Below, piece after piece: positions 23,243 to 34,978 of a stretch of DNA of 64,000 bases. Numbering within the stretch: position 1 is the stretch's first letter; each line of letters opens with the position of its first letter. Position numbers and translations under genes: made by a program. The notes beneath the pieces were generated by a model. That model made no database searches, had not been told where the DNA came from, and worked only from the letters and a program-made list of their open reading frames with translations. This DNA is from Steinernema hermaphroditum. Its lineage: Eukaryota > Nematoda > Chromadorea > Rhabditida > Steinernematidae. The stretch covers positions 5,482,012 to 5,546,011 of the forward strand of contig CM059623.1 of the NCBI GenBank assembly GCA_030435675.1. Direction: 5' to 3'.

Positions 23243-26200
23243 ATGGATTCTGATCTCTACGACGAGTTTGGCAACTACATCGGCCCTGAACTCGATTCGG
23301 ATGACGAAGACGACGACGATCTCCCTCTCCCCGGAGGCGCTCGGGATGATGACGAGGCAGGGGAGGAGGAAGAGGTGGGTTACTTTTCTTTTTCTCCCAT
23401 GTGTCAACTCGTCTTCAGGAGGATGAGGACGAGGCGATGGACGAAGATGCACAGCCTCAGAACCAAGTCGTTCTCCACGAAGACAAGAAGTACTATCCCG
23501 CAGCAGTCGAAGTTTACGGCGAAGATGTCGAAACCATCGTCCAAGAAGAAGATGCTCAGCCATTGACAGAGCCTATCGTCAAACCCACCACACAGCGGAA
23601 GTTCCGTGCGCAGGAATACGCGCTGCCGAATACCACGTACAAGAAGGAGTTCTTGGCAGATTTGATGGACTGCCCTCATCTGATGAGAAATTTCGTTATC
23701 GCTGGAAATCTCCACCACGGAAAAACGACTTTTGTGGATTGTTTGGTGGAGCAGACGCATCCTGATTTCATCCGAGGCGAAGATTCGGATACGCGCTTCA
23801 CGGATTGCTTGTTCATCGAGCAGCAGCGCGGGTGCTCAGTGAAGTCAACACCGATGACGATGGTGATGCAGACGTCGCGCCATAAGTCTTACCTTCTCAA
23901 CGTTCTTGATACCCCTGGTAAATAAGGAGACCTACAATTGAAAGTTATTCCGGACTTTCAGGTCATGTTAACTTCTCCGATGAGGTGACTGCGGCCTATC
24001 GCCTCGCTGATGGAGTCGTTATCATGATTGACGCCCATGAAGGTGTAATGCTGAACACCGAGCGGCTCATCAAGCATGCGGTTCAAGAAGGCATTCCAAT
24101 CACCATCTGCATCAACAAGATTGATCGCCTGATTTTGGAGCTGAAATTGCCGCCTGCTGATGCCTACTACAAGTTGCGTTTCACCCTGGACCAAGTGAAC
24201 CAACTTCTGCAGACCTGCTTGAACGCGAAGAAGGAGCAGGTGAACACACATGCGGAACTTGACGATGAGGAAGTCCCTCTGGTTTCGCCGTTGATGAACA
24301 ACGTCGTCTTTGCCAGTTCGCGCTACAATATCTGCTTCTCTCTTGAGAGTTTCGCCAACATTTACGCCGAGCGGTTTGACGGACTGAACTCCAAGGAGTT
24401 CACACGTCGCCTTTGGGGTGACATCTATTACAATAAGGACACCCGCAAATTCACCAAGAAGGCGCCTCACACTGGAGCGAAACGTACCTTCGTCCAATTC
24501 ATCTTGGAACCACTCTACAAAATCTTTTCACAAGTGAGATCGAGATATTGATGAGCACAGTTGATTTCATGTGCTTCTTAGGTTGTTGGCGATGTTGATA
24601 CTTGTTTGCCTCGCATCATGTCGGAGTTGAACATCAAACTTAACAAGGAGGAGCAGAAGATGAACGTGCGGCCGCTAATTGCGCTTATCTGCAAGCGCTT
24701 CTTTGGAGATTTTACCTGTTAGTAGTCTTTTTCTGATTTAATCTCATGTCGATCGTCTTCAGCGTTTGTTGATCTGGTTGTGAACAACTTCAAATCGCCG
24801 GAGGCCAACGCGAAGAGTAAGGTCATCCTGAACTACACCGGCCCTTTAACCGGAGAAATTGCTCAATCCATGATGAAGTGCGACGCCGAAGGACCTCTTG
24901 TTGTGCACACCACTAAGAACTATGCCACCACTGACGCCACCCAGTTCCATGTCCTCGGAAGGGTGATTAGTGGAACGTTGCACGCAGGACAAGAGGTTCG
25001 CATCCTGGGAGAAAACTACTCTATCCAGGATGAAGAAGACAGTCGCGTGCTGCCGGTCGGAAGACTTTGGGTCTCGGAGGCGCGTTACACAATCGAAGTT
25101 TCGCGAGTTCCCGCTGGAAATTGGGTGCTCATCGAAGGCATCGACCAGCCCATTGTCAAGACGTCAACGATCGTTCAAACTGACGCCGATGAAGACGTAA
25201 GGTCTCCAAGCACAGGATTTGCTATAGCCTCTCTTTTCAGCTTTACATTTTCCGTCCCTTGAAGTTCAACACTAAGTCCATTGTCAAGATGGCTATCGAA
25301 CCTATCAACCCTTCTGAACTTCCCAAGATGTTGGACTCACTCCGAAAGGTCAACAAGTCCTATCCATTGCTTACCACGCGGGTGGAAGAGTCCGGAGAGC
25401 ACATCATGCTCGGCACGGGCGAACTTTACCTGGACTGTGTCATGCACGATATGCGCAAAGTGTTCTCCGAAATCGACATCAAGGTTGCCGATCCCGTAGT
25501 TACCTTCTGTGAAACTGTGCTCGAAACTTCGTCGCTAAAATGCTTTTCTGAAACCCCCAACAAGAAGAACAAGTTGACTATGATCTGTGAACCCCTTGAA
25601 CAGGGTTTGGCTGAGGATATCGAGAACGAGCAAGTGTGTCTTACATGGACCAAGTGAGTTCGGAGGTCCACATCCTGGTTTATGGGGGTTGTTTAGGGAC
25701 AAGATGAAGAAGTTCTTCGGAAAGTACGATTGGGATCTGCTCTCCGTCAGAAATGTGTGGGCCTTTGGTCCCGACTCTACAGGTCCGAATATTCTCATCG
25801 ACGAAACGTTGCACGGACAAGGAACTGAGGAGAAGAAGCGACTCTTGAGTGTCCGCGAATCCGTAGTCCAAGGATTCCAGTGGGCTGCCAGAGAAGGTCC
25901 TCTCTGTGAAGAACGTAAGAAGTCACGAAGTTACAGAGTTCCTTTACGTCCTGCTGTTTAGCGATCCGAAATGTGAAACTGAAGATGATCGACGCGCATA
26001 TTTCGACGGAACCCTTGTACCGCGGTGGCGGCCAGATTATCCCTACGGCTCGACGATGCGCCTACTCGTCCTTCTTGGTGGGATCGCTTTACGTCTTCAC
26101 GTTTATAGTTCTCTCATATTCAGATGGCTACGCCACGACTAATGGAACCGTACTATTACGTTGAGATTACCTGCCCAGCCGACTGTGTTAGTGCTGTATA

Positions 26201-26619
26201 TACGGTACTAGCCAAGAGGAGAGGTCACGTACACACTGACGCGCCCATCAGCGGTTCTCCGCTCTATGTGATTCATGCCTACATTCCCGTCATCGACTCA
26301 TTCGGTTTTGAAACCGATTTGCGCACACACACGCAGGGACAAGCCTTCTGCATGGGCGTTTTCCATCACTGGCAGGTAGCCTCTAGAGTCCGCAAGCACG
26401 CGTAGTGTATCTGCCGATTTTTAGATTGTTCCCGGCGACCCTCTTGACAAGTCCATCGTGATTCGACCGTTGGAGGTGCAGCCAGTGCCGCATCTGGCCC
26501 GCGAATTCATGCTGAAAACACGCCGACGCAAGGGCCTCGCCGAGGACGTGTCCGTCGAGAAGTTCTTCGACGACCCCATGCTGCTGGAGCTCGCGAGAAA
26601 CGAGAATCTGGAGTGTTGA
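23243..26619 (+). CDS. eftu-2: U5 snRNP 116 kDa GTPase (EFTUD2/SNU114)
   Basis: Exons: 23243-23374, 23419-23917, 23962-24533, 24582-24717, 24763-25196, 25241-25653, 25697-25914, 25962-26077, 26124-26375, 26425-26619; 988 aa (human 972). This EF-2-like GTPase of the U5 snRNP controls unwinding by BRR2 during spliceosome activation and disassembly. The acidic N-tail ([11 protein letters not shown]) is typical. GTPase motifs: [25 protein letters not shown]. Later blocks match EF-2 domains [82 protein letters not shown]38 follows on the same strand after 230 bp. Confidence 0.98.
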
Positions 26620-26849
26620 CGTGTGTGATTGTTATGTTCTTTGTTGAGGAGGTTAATTTGAGTAAATGTTGTGACATTGCTGCCCACTCTTCTGTTCTCG
26701 TTTGTTTTCTGCAATAGTTTATATCCAGAAGGGTTTTAGTGCAGTTTGGGCTGTAGTGCTGCTGTGCGGCTATATACCTTCCCCTGCAGTGTGTGTGTTC
26801 CTTTTGCCTCTGTCGCATATGGCCACCTATTTAGATACCGTACTTGCAG

Positions 26850-29800
26850 ATGTCCTCAAATGGTGGTTCTGAACGCTTAGAAGGGACGACTGGGAATGAG
26901 CCAGGTGGGCTCTTCATCCGCAAAAAGGAGACATCTCCCGAAAGGAGGATGGGTCCACCGAAAAGCACAAAATCACTCTTCGGCCTCGACCGCCTAGCGA
27001 AGGAGAAGCGCAAGCGGAGGGCGGATGAAGGAGGCGACGATACCCCGGGAATCGGACTTAGTGAATCGTCGCGTCGACGAATCGACGAGTAAGAAGATGA
27101 TGTGAAAATAACTGTACATAGGGGTTTTTAGGATCAAAGAGAAGCACCACCGAGATCGCCGAGGAATCGAGGCCGATTCCAGAAAACACAGAGACGACCG
27201 GGATCGAGATCGGCGCGACAGAGATCGTGAACGTCAGAAGGAGCGCGATCGTGACCGCTACGGTTCGTCCAGAAGATCGGAAAGGCCGGAGCGCTTCCGA
27301 GATGAGCCGGAAACTCCAAAGTTCAAGGTTCCTGATACACCTTCGCGTTCCACATGGGACGACGAAGACGGCCGAGGAACAAAAAAGTCATCGTGGGACT
27401 ACCCAACACCTTCGGACGGAGGTCGTGGAAGGCGACCGGATGAGAGCAGCCGCAGTATTTCCAGTGTGTGGCGAAGCGAGAGAGACAGAAGGAAGAACGA
27501 GAAGGGAAAGAAGTACGATGGAAGAGTGTGGTTCATTGTACAATTCGAGATTTAGGCACCGCTACGAGCACAGTACGAGATCTATTCAAGATGGTGATGC
27601 CCGCCCGAACTTCCGATCCGAAGCAGAGGAAGTGGAATGGGAACATGATCAGCAGCAACTCGATCGCGAATGGTAATTGGAATCTGCTAGGGCTGAATCT
27701 AACGCACCTTTAGGTACGACAATGACGGGGGATTCAACGATGACTACAATCCGTTCGCACACATTTCTCAAGAGTACGTCGAGCGGAAGGAACGCCAGTT
27801 GGAGCAGAAGCGCCTACAGCCTCGTTTGAGCGCTCGGCAGCAGCAGATTAAGAAGGATAACGAGCTATGGGAAAATAATCGACTCGGACGGAGTGGAATC
27901 GTGTCTTCGGCAGAACCCTTCAGCGATCAGTTCGATACAGAAACGGACGAAAACAGGGTTAATCTGCTTGTGCACAACATGGTGCCTCCTTTCCTGGACG
28001 GCCGAATCGCGTTCACGAAGCAGTCGAAACCGATCGTTCCAGTATGATGACTGCCTTCCTTATTGAAGCTATTTAGTTTTTTTAGGTCAAGGATAGCACA
28101 TCGGATTTGGCGGTGGTGGCCAGCAAAGGCTGTAAGTCGGTTCGCACATGGCGTGAAGCCGAAGAAAGGAAGAAGGCGCAAGATCGGCACTGGGATCTAG
28201 CCGGTTCGAATTTGGGAAATTTGATGGGAATCAAAGAGAAGAAGGAGGAAGACGATCGCGACGATGGATCGAACTACAAGTAAGACAGCGGTGCGGATAA
28301 CAAGGGTAGCCTTCTTCTATCTTTCAGGGAGTCTCAGAAGTTCGCGTCCCACCTCAAGGACACGGAAGCCGTTTCATCGTTCGCCCTCGAAAAGACCATC
28401 AAGGAGCAAAGAGAGTACCTTCCCGTCTTCGCGGTACGGCAGAAGATGCTCAGCGTCATTCGAGAGAACAACGTTGTCATCATTGTGGGAGAAACTGGTT
28501 CCGGAAAAACGACACAATTAGCCCAGTACTTGCTGGAAGAAGGCTACGGAGAATACGGGATGATTGGATGCACTCAACCTCGTCGAGTTGCCGCCATGAG
28601 TGTCGCAAAGCGTGTGGCCGACGAAATGGGTGTCATTCTCGGTCAGGAGTGTGGTTATGCTATCCGTTTCGAAGACGTAACGAGTGAGAACACCAAAATC
28701 AAGGTAGGGACATGCATATGAGAACTGTAGTTGACACACGAGTTTTAGTACATGACGGACGGTATCCTTCTTCGCGAGTGTTTGGGTGACAGCGATCTGG
28801 AACAGTACTCGGCCGTCATCATGGACGAGGCCCACGAGCGTTCCCTAAATACCGATGTTCTGTTCGGATTGCTGCGCGATGTCATCGGCCGTCGGGCTGA
28901 TCTCAAGCTCATCGTGACCTCCGCCACCATGGATGCCGAGAAGTTTGCAACCTTCTTTGGTGGCAACACGCCGTGCTTCACAATCCCCGGTCGAACTTTC
29001 CCCGTGGAACTGTATCATGCGAGAACCCCAGCCGAAGACTACGTGGAGGCGGCTGTCAAGCAGGCAGTGCAAATCCACATTGGCGGAATGGATGGAGATA
29101 TACTTATCTTCATGCCGGGCCAGGAAGATATTGAGGTTGTTCTTGATGTACAAGAGGTTCTAGGTAACTGCGTTTAGGTCACTTGCGAACTTATAAAGCA
29201 GAGACTGGAGAGCCTGGAAGAGGCGCCGCCTTTGGCTGTTTTGCCTATTTATTCCCAGCTACCAACAGACCTCCAAGCGAAGATCTTCCAGAAAGCTCCC
29301 GGAGGCATGCGGAAATGCGTGGTCGCCACCAATATCGCGGAAACTTCGCTCACGTTGGATGGTATTCTCTTCGTGATCGACCCAGGATTTTGCAAGCTGA
29401 AGGTATTCAATCCTCGGATCGGTATGGACGCCCTTCAGGTAAGATAGCATCTCAATCAATTATTCTTCAAAATGCACATTTGTAGATCTTCCCGATCTCC
29501 CAGGCCTCTGCCAACCAACGATCGGGTCGTGCCGGTCGTACAGGGCCTGGCCAGTGCTACCGTCTTTACACCGAAAGACAGTACAAGGATGAGATGCTGG
29601 CGAGTACGGTACCCGAGATTCAGCGCACGAATCTCGCGAATGTTGTGTTGCTCCTGAAGTCTCTCAAAGTCGACGATCTACTGAAGTTCCACTTCATGGA
29701 CCCTCCCCCTCAGGACAACATGCTCAACTCGATGTACCAGCTGTGGACGCTTGGCGCCTTGGACAACACAGGCCGCTTGACCGAGCTCGGACGCAAGATG

Positions 29801-30699
29801 GTGGAGTTCCCTCTGGATCCGACTCTCTCAAAGATGCTGATTATGTCGGAAAAGATGGGCTGCTCCGACGAAGTGCTGACGATCGTGTCGATGCTCTCCG
29901 TCCCTGCCATCTTCTTCCGACCGAAGGGCCGCGAAGACGAAGCCGACGCTCGCAAAGAGAAGTTCCAGGTTTGCCCTTAATTCTTGACGAAGTTACAATG
30001 CTCGTCTTTAGGTTCCTGAAAGCGACCACCTGTCCTACTTGAACGTCTACATACAATGGCGCCTTCACAAGTACAGCGCCAAGTGGTGCAACGACAACTT
30101 CATCCATGCGAAGGCTCTGAAGAAGGTTCGAGAAGTGCGGAATCAGCTGAAGGACATCATCTCGGAGCAAAAGATGCAGCTCATCTCATGTGGAAACGAA
30201 TGGGATGTCATCAGGAAATGCATCTGTTCGGCATATTTCCACAACGCCGGCCGTCTGAAGGGTATCGGGGAGTACGTCAACGTGCGTACTGGAATCCCCT
30301 GCTTCCTGCATCCTACGTCAGCTCTGTTCGGCATGGGTTTCATGCCGGACTACGTGGTGTACCACGAGTTGGTCATGACGGCGAAGGAGTACATGCAGTC
30401 GGTCACCGCAGTCGACCCTCTCTGGCTTGCTGAGCTGGGTCCGATGTTCTACTCAGTGAAGATCAGTAGCAAAACGAAGTCGGAGAAAGCACAGGTATGT
30501 CCCCGATCTATAGGGAAAGCTAGTTGTCGTTTAGGAGAGCATCAGGATAGCCGCAGCCATGGAGGAAGAGATGCGCGAGGCGCACGCGGAGCTGGAAGAG
30601 CGGAAGGTCCAGTCGGCCCGGCAGCAGGAAAAGCCGTCTTCGAAGGTCGTCGAAGTGGGGCGATCGGTCCGTTCGTCCGTCAGAAGATTCGGCCTCTGA
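26850..30699 (+). CDS. mog-1: Pre-mRNA-splicing DEAH helicase PRP16 (DHX38/MOG-1 type)
   Basis: Exons: 26850-27088, 27132-27512, 27556-27672, 27714-28041, 28086-28279, 28328-28703, 28749-29135, 29178-29438, 29486-29968, 30012-30494, 30535-30699; 1137 aa. PRP16 remodels the spliceosome after step one; in C. elegans MOG-1 also acts in the sperm-to-oocyte switch. The N-terminal region is Arg/Asp/Glu-rich. Signature [19 protein letters not shown] precedes the helicase core: GETGSGKT (I), DEAHERSLN (II), [11 protein letters not shown] (III), [12 protein letters not shown] (VI). The C-terminus ends RRFGL, as human PARFGL. The donor at 29136 (GTTGTT) is chosen from homology; a donor at 29148 would also keep frame. 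A TTGCAG acceptor abuts the ATG. Confidence 0.96.
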
Positions 30700-30837
30700 G
30701 CCTTTCGTTGTTGTCATTGTAAATTTGCCCGAAAGGAATGTTGATGAGTGTTGTTTGTTGTGAGCTCATGTGGTTGCTGAACCCGCACTGATAATATTTG
30801 ATTTTTGCGGCGAATCGCCGTTATCGCTCCGTTAAGC

Positions 30838-31871
30838 ATGCCTCTGTTGCTCGTTACTGGGGGACCGTCTTCTGGAAAGACGACGGTCGTCGAACGCATC
30901 GTCGAGCACTTCAGCGCAAAGGGCTTCAAGGGGAAGGTCACCGTCGTGAAGGATTCGGACTTCCTCCACTTCAGCCGATTGAATTACAACGACTCGCAAA
31001 AGGTACGGTACTTGGACACACCCGAGGACGAAGAAGACTGTTTAGGAACGGGAGCATCGGAATTTTCTGCGTTCGATGGTGCAGAAGGAGCTGACGAAGG
31101 ACGGGATCGTCATCTGCGACTCGCTGAACTACATCAAGGGTGCGTCCGAGCTGCGCACCGCCGCTTACCATCGCATTTAGGGTTCCGTTACGAACTGTTC
31201 TGCATCGGAAAGCTGGTCCAAACCACCTACGCCGTGGTACACTGCGACGCCGTCGAGGCGACGTGCTCCTGGTTGAACGAGCAGAAGTGTGAGGAGGAGC
31301 GGTATCCCGTGGCCAAGATCCAGGAGCTTCTGATGCGCTACGAGCACCCCGAGGCGAAGAACCGATGGGATTCGCCCCTCTACGTAGTGAAGATCGGAAA
31401 GCGCGAAACCTCGGCACCCGTGGATCCCGAGGACATGAGCGTCGACTTCGACTACCCCTCGCCCCGCTTCGCCGACGTGCCTCTCGACGAGATCTACTCG
31501 GGGCTGCTGGACGGCAAGGCGCTGGCAGCGAACCTGAGCACCCAGAGCGCTCCCCTCGCGGCGACGAACTTTCTCCACGAGCTGGACCGCGTCACCCAGG
31601 AGATCGTCGCCAGCATCATGGAGCAGCAGCGGATGGCCGTGGTTGGCGACCGATTCGTGGTGCCATACGTGCCCGAAGGCGACGAGAAGGTGGGATGACC
31701 CGGCCTTTGACCTTCTCTGACCGCTTTTAGGTGCTCTTCAAGAAGATGCGAACGCTTCCCGAGCTGGCGCGGCTACGGAGACAGTTCATCACGTACACGA
31801 AGATGCACCCCGTCGAAGGCAGCTCGAAGATCGCGTCACTCTTTGTTAATTTTGTGAACACGAATTGTTGA
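30838..31871 (+). CDS. kti-12: Elongator-associated P-loop protein KTI12
   Basis: Exons: 30838-31002, 31046-31139, 31181-31689, 31731-31871; 302 aa. KTI12 binds Elongator and tRNA and is needed for wobble-uridine modification. Evidence: P-loop GGPSSGKTT near the N-terminus, CDSLNYIKGFRYELFCIG, NRWDSPLY, FLHELDRVTQEIVASIMEQ and the C-terminal LARLRRQFITYTKMHP, all in the family order. It starts 138 bp after DHX38 on the same strand. The acceptor nearest the ATG is weak (GTTAAG at 30836). Confidence 0.93.
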
Positions 31872-32230
31872 TTTCGCCGCAACATTGACCAGTTTTGCTA
31901 TCTTCGCCTTTTCCCGATAAGCGCCGGTGACCTTCGTTGCCGATACTGGACGGAGTTTGTGATTCCGTAGTTTGTTTCCAAGGGCCGCCAGCTGGTGACC
32001 ACGCCGCTATCTTCGAATTCGCATGGCGGCGCTGTTTATCGCGTCGCCGGCGGTCTCCGCCCCTTGGGCTACACGCTGTGTAGCCTCGCCGTTGGTTAGG
32101 CGTGCGCCGCCTAGGACGGGCCGCGCAGTTCGTGCTTGTTTTCGCGGCATCGCTTCCGCTCCGTTCACCGCCTAATGCTTTTAGATTTGATGGAATTCCC
32201 GCGCAGCGCTCTCTTCTGAACCCGCAAGCG
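31872..32230. other. Intergenic stretch KTI12 to KLHL18
   Basis: 359 bp. No coding sequence recognised. A GCTTTTAG acceptor at about 32176-32184 lies some 45 nt upstream of the KLHL18 ATG and may be a trans-splice site. Confidence 0.4.
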
Positions 32231-34198
32231 ATGTTCTCCACCCAGATGCATAATTTCTGTGAGTTCCGAGTTTCTGGGCATCCGGATCGGTGCATCTGCA
32301 GGCCTGGATCTCGCGGACGAGGACGACGAGGTCGTGTGGCTCGACGTCGGCGGCGACTTCCACAGAAACGCCTTCGGCACGCTCAACCAGATCCGGCAGT
32401 GCGGTCAGCTGTGCGACGTGGTGCTCTCCGCCGAGGGCCAGAAGTTCTCCGCGCACCGCCTCGTCCTGGCCGCCTCGATCCCTTTCTTCCACGCCATGTT
32501 CACCACCGACATGAGCGAGATGCACAAGAAGGAGATCGAGATGAAAGGTGCGTCCCGTCTCGTCCGCGGCCACGTGCTTCTCTCCAGAATTCGACGGCTC
32601 CACCCTGGAGCAGATCGTGAACTACGCCTACACGGGCCGGATCCGCGTCTGCGCCATCAACGTGCAGAGCATCATGCTCGCGGCGCACTACCTGCGCCTC
32701 TCGGAGATCGTCGACCTATGCGGCGACTTCCTGAAGACGCGACTCCAACCCGGCAACGTCCTGGGCATCCGCGAGTTCGCCACCACCCTCAACTGTCCCT
32801 CAGTGGTGCAGGCTACGGACCGCTACCTCCAGAAGCACTTCTTGAGCGTTGTGCAGGCCGAAGAGTTCTTGGCACTTCCCATCGGCACCCTCCTGGCGAT
32901 CCTCAGCCGCGACCAGCTCTTCGTCGAGTCCGAGGAGGACGTCTTCAAGGCGGCGCTCCGCTGGCTCGAGCACGACCCCATCGCGAGGGCGCGCTACTCA
33001 TCCAGGTGGGTCCAGCGTCCGCGCCTCCACCCCTCGCCTTCAGAGTGCTCGTCGCCGTCCGGCTTCCCCTCCTAAAGCCGCAGTTCATCACCGACCACGT
33101 CGCCTCGAACCCGATCATCCGCTCCTCGCTGGAGTGCCGGGACCTCGTCGACGAGGCCAAGGACTACCACCTGATCCCGGAGCGGCGTAACCTGCTCACC
33201 ACCTTCCGCACCATCCGCCGCTGCTGCCACGACGTTCCCGGCCAGATCTTCGCCATCGGCGGCCTCACCGCCGCCAGCTCCTTCGGCACGCCCATGTCCA
33301 CGGTGGAGATGTACGACCCGCTGAGCTCGAAGTGGACGCAGGCGACGCCGATGACCACCTTCCGCTCGCGCGTCGGCGTCGCCGTCGTCAACCGGGACCT
33401 CTTCGCCATCGGCGGCTTCGACGGTCACGACCGACTCCGGACGGTGGAGGTGATGCGCTGCGACACGCACCAGTGGGAGGAGGTGAGTCCGGGGGGAGCG
33501 CCTCGACCACCCGCCCCCTTCAGATCGCCTCGCTGCACAACAAACGCTCGGCCCTGGCCGCTGCGGCCCTGAACGGTCGCCTCTTCGTGTGTGGCGGTTA
33601 CGACGGCATCTGCTCGCTGCCCTCCGTGGAGATCTACAACGCGGCGAGCAACAAATGGACGATGGGTATCCCGATGAACAGCCCGCGGTCGGCGTCGGGC
33701 ATTGCCGTCGTCGATGACCGGCTCTTCGTCATCGGCGGCCACGACGGCATGTCCATCTTCGACTCCGTCGAGGTCTTCAACGCCGAGAGCTGCGAGTGGA
33801 GCGCCGTGAAGCCGATGCGCTCGAAGCGCTGTCGCCTCGGCGCCGCCGCCCTCGACGGGAGGATCTTCGTGTGTGGCGGTTACGACGGCCGGAACGTGCT
33901 CAGCTCGGCCGAGGTGTACGATCCGGCGACGGACCAGTGGACGGACATCGCGCCGATGAACTTTTGCCGCGGGAGGGTGGCCCTTGTCGCCAACAGCGGA
34001 CTCCTCTACGCCATCGCCGGGTAGGGGAGGCTTTCGCTGCAGGACCATCTTCGTTTCAGGAACAACGGGGAGACGAACCTTAGCTCGATGGAAGTGTACG
34101 ATCCGGCGACGGACCAGTGGAGCGTGGAGCAGTGCCTGACGGCCCACGAGGGGGGCGTCGGGGTGGGGGTGGTGCCCGTATCCACCAAAGAGATCTGA
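32231..34198 (+). CDS. Kelch-like BTB protein, KLHL18 type
   Basis: Exons: 32231-32258, 32302-32547, 32588-33005, 33044-33482, 33524-34020, 34060-34198; 588 aa (human KLHL18 574). KLHL18 is a substrate adaptor of the CUL3 ubiquitin ligase. Order: BTB (LCDVVLSAEGQKFSAHRLVLA, IPFFHAMFTTDM), BACK (VLGIREFAT, EEFLALPIGTLLAIL, RDLVDEAKDYHL) and six kelch repeats (IFAIGGL, LFAIGGFDG, LFVCGGYDG, LFVIGGHDG, IFVCGGYDG, LYAIAGNNG). The end HEGGVGVGVVP matches human. Exon 1 codes only nine complete residues (MFSTQMHNF). In the sixth repeat the usual GG-YDG reads AGNNG across an intron. A GTG at 32259 is not a start; it is the splice donor. Confidence 0.95.
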
Positions 34199-34978
34199 TG
34201 TACATAGCCAATAAACGGACTTTGACTGGACGAGGGGACCGGAAGATAAGGAGGCACTTTTTTGGAAAGGAGTCACGTAGACGCCTAGACTACGGTCGGG
34301 ACTTTGACCTCTGAGGGGGACGAGAGAAGGTGTCTTCGGGGAATCTTTGAACTCATGCAGAGTCCGCCTTGGGAACCGGGAGAAGGGCCTGGAATCTGCA
34401 TCCTCCGGCTACAGTAGCTCTAATCACAGTGTCGCCAAGTGGTCAGAAAAACAAGGTGGTACAACGAAGAGATAAAGAGCGTCTGGCCAATTATCTGCAA
34501 AAAACTGCAAAATCGCTGCTGATAACTCGTTTCCCACGGCCACAGATCAGTTCTGAAGAAGGAGCACAACACTGTGGGGAATTCGAGAATTCGTTCGGGC
34601 CTTATTTGCCTTAGAAGGACCTTATTTCTTTGTCGGATACGGTAAAAACTGAACTGAGAGAATTGAACTGTCGCTGATATGCCGAGACTGATAAGCACAG
34701 AAGTGACATAAGTGTATCGTGGTTCAGATCAGTTCGATCAGTGGTTGCCCAGAAGATGGCCTCTGGAACGTGGCTCCAGTTCCAGAGCCAGGACAAGACA
34801 CCTCTGTTGCTCTTCTTCTTCTCCGATTCGGTCACTTGGACGCCTTCGTCGACGATCACTCGATGTCAACAAAAGTGCCTTGATAAGCCTCCCTCCCTGG
34901 ACCGTCTTCTGGAGCACTTCCAAAAACAGTTCTCCCCGTGGGATGTACCCGGAAGTCGGCGAATAACTCTGTTTACTC
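34199..34978. other. Intergenic stretch between convergent KLHL18 and K+ channel genes
   Basis: 780 bp between two stop codons of convergent genes. No conserved coding sequence seen; expected to hold two 3' UTRs. Confidence 0.4.

Noticed and set aside
32259..33572. Long ORF starting with GTG at the KLHL18 locus
   Set aside because: The GTG is the splice donor after exon 1; the ORF also reads through real introns.
33425..34276. Minus-strand ORF of 283 codons
   Set aside because: Antisense of the kelch repeats; GC-rich codons leave the opposite frame open.
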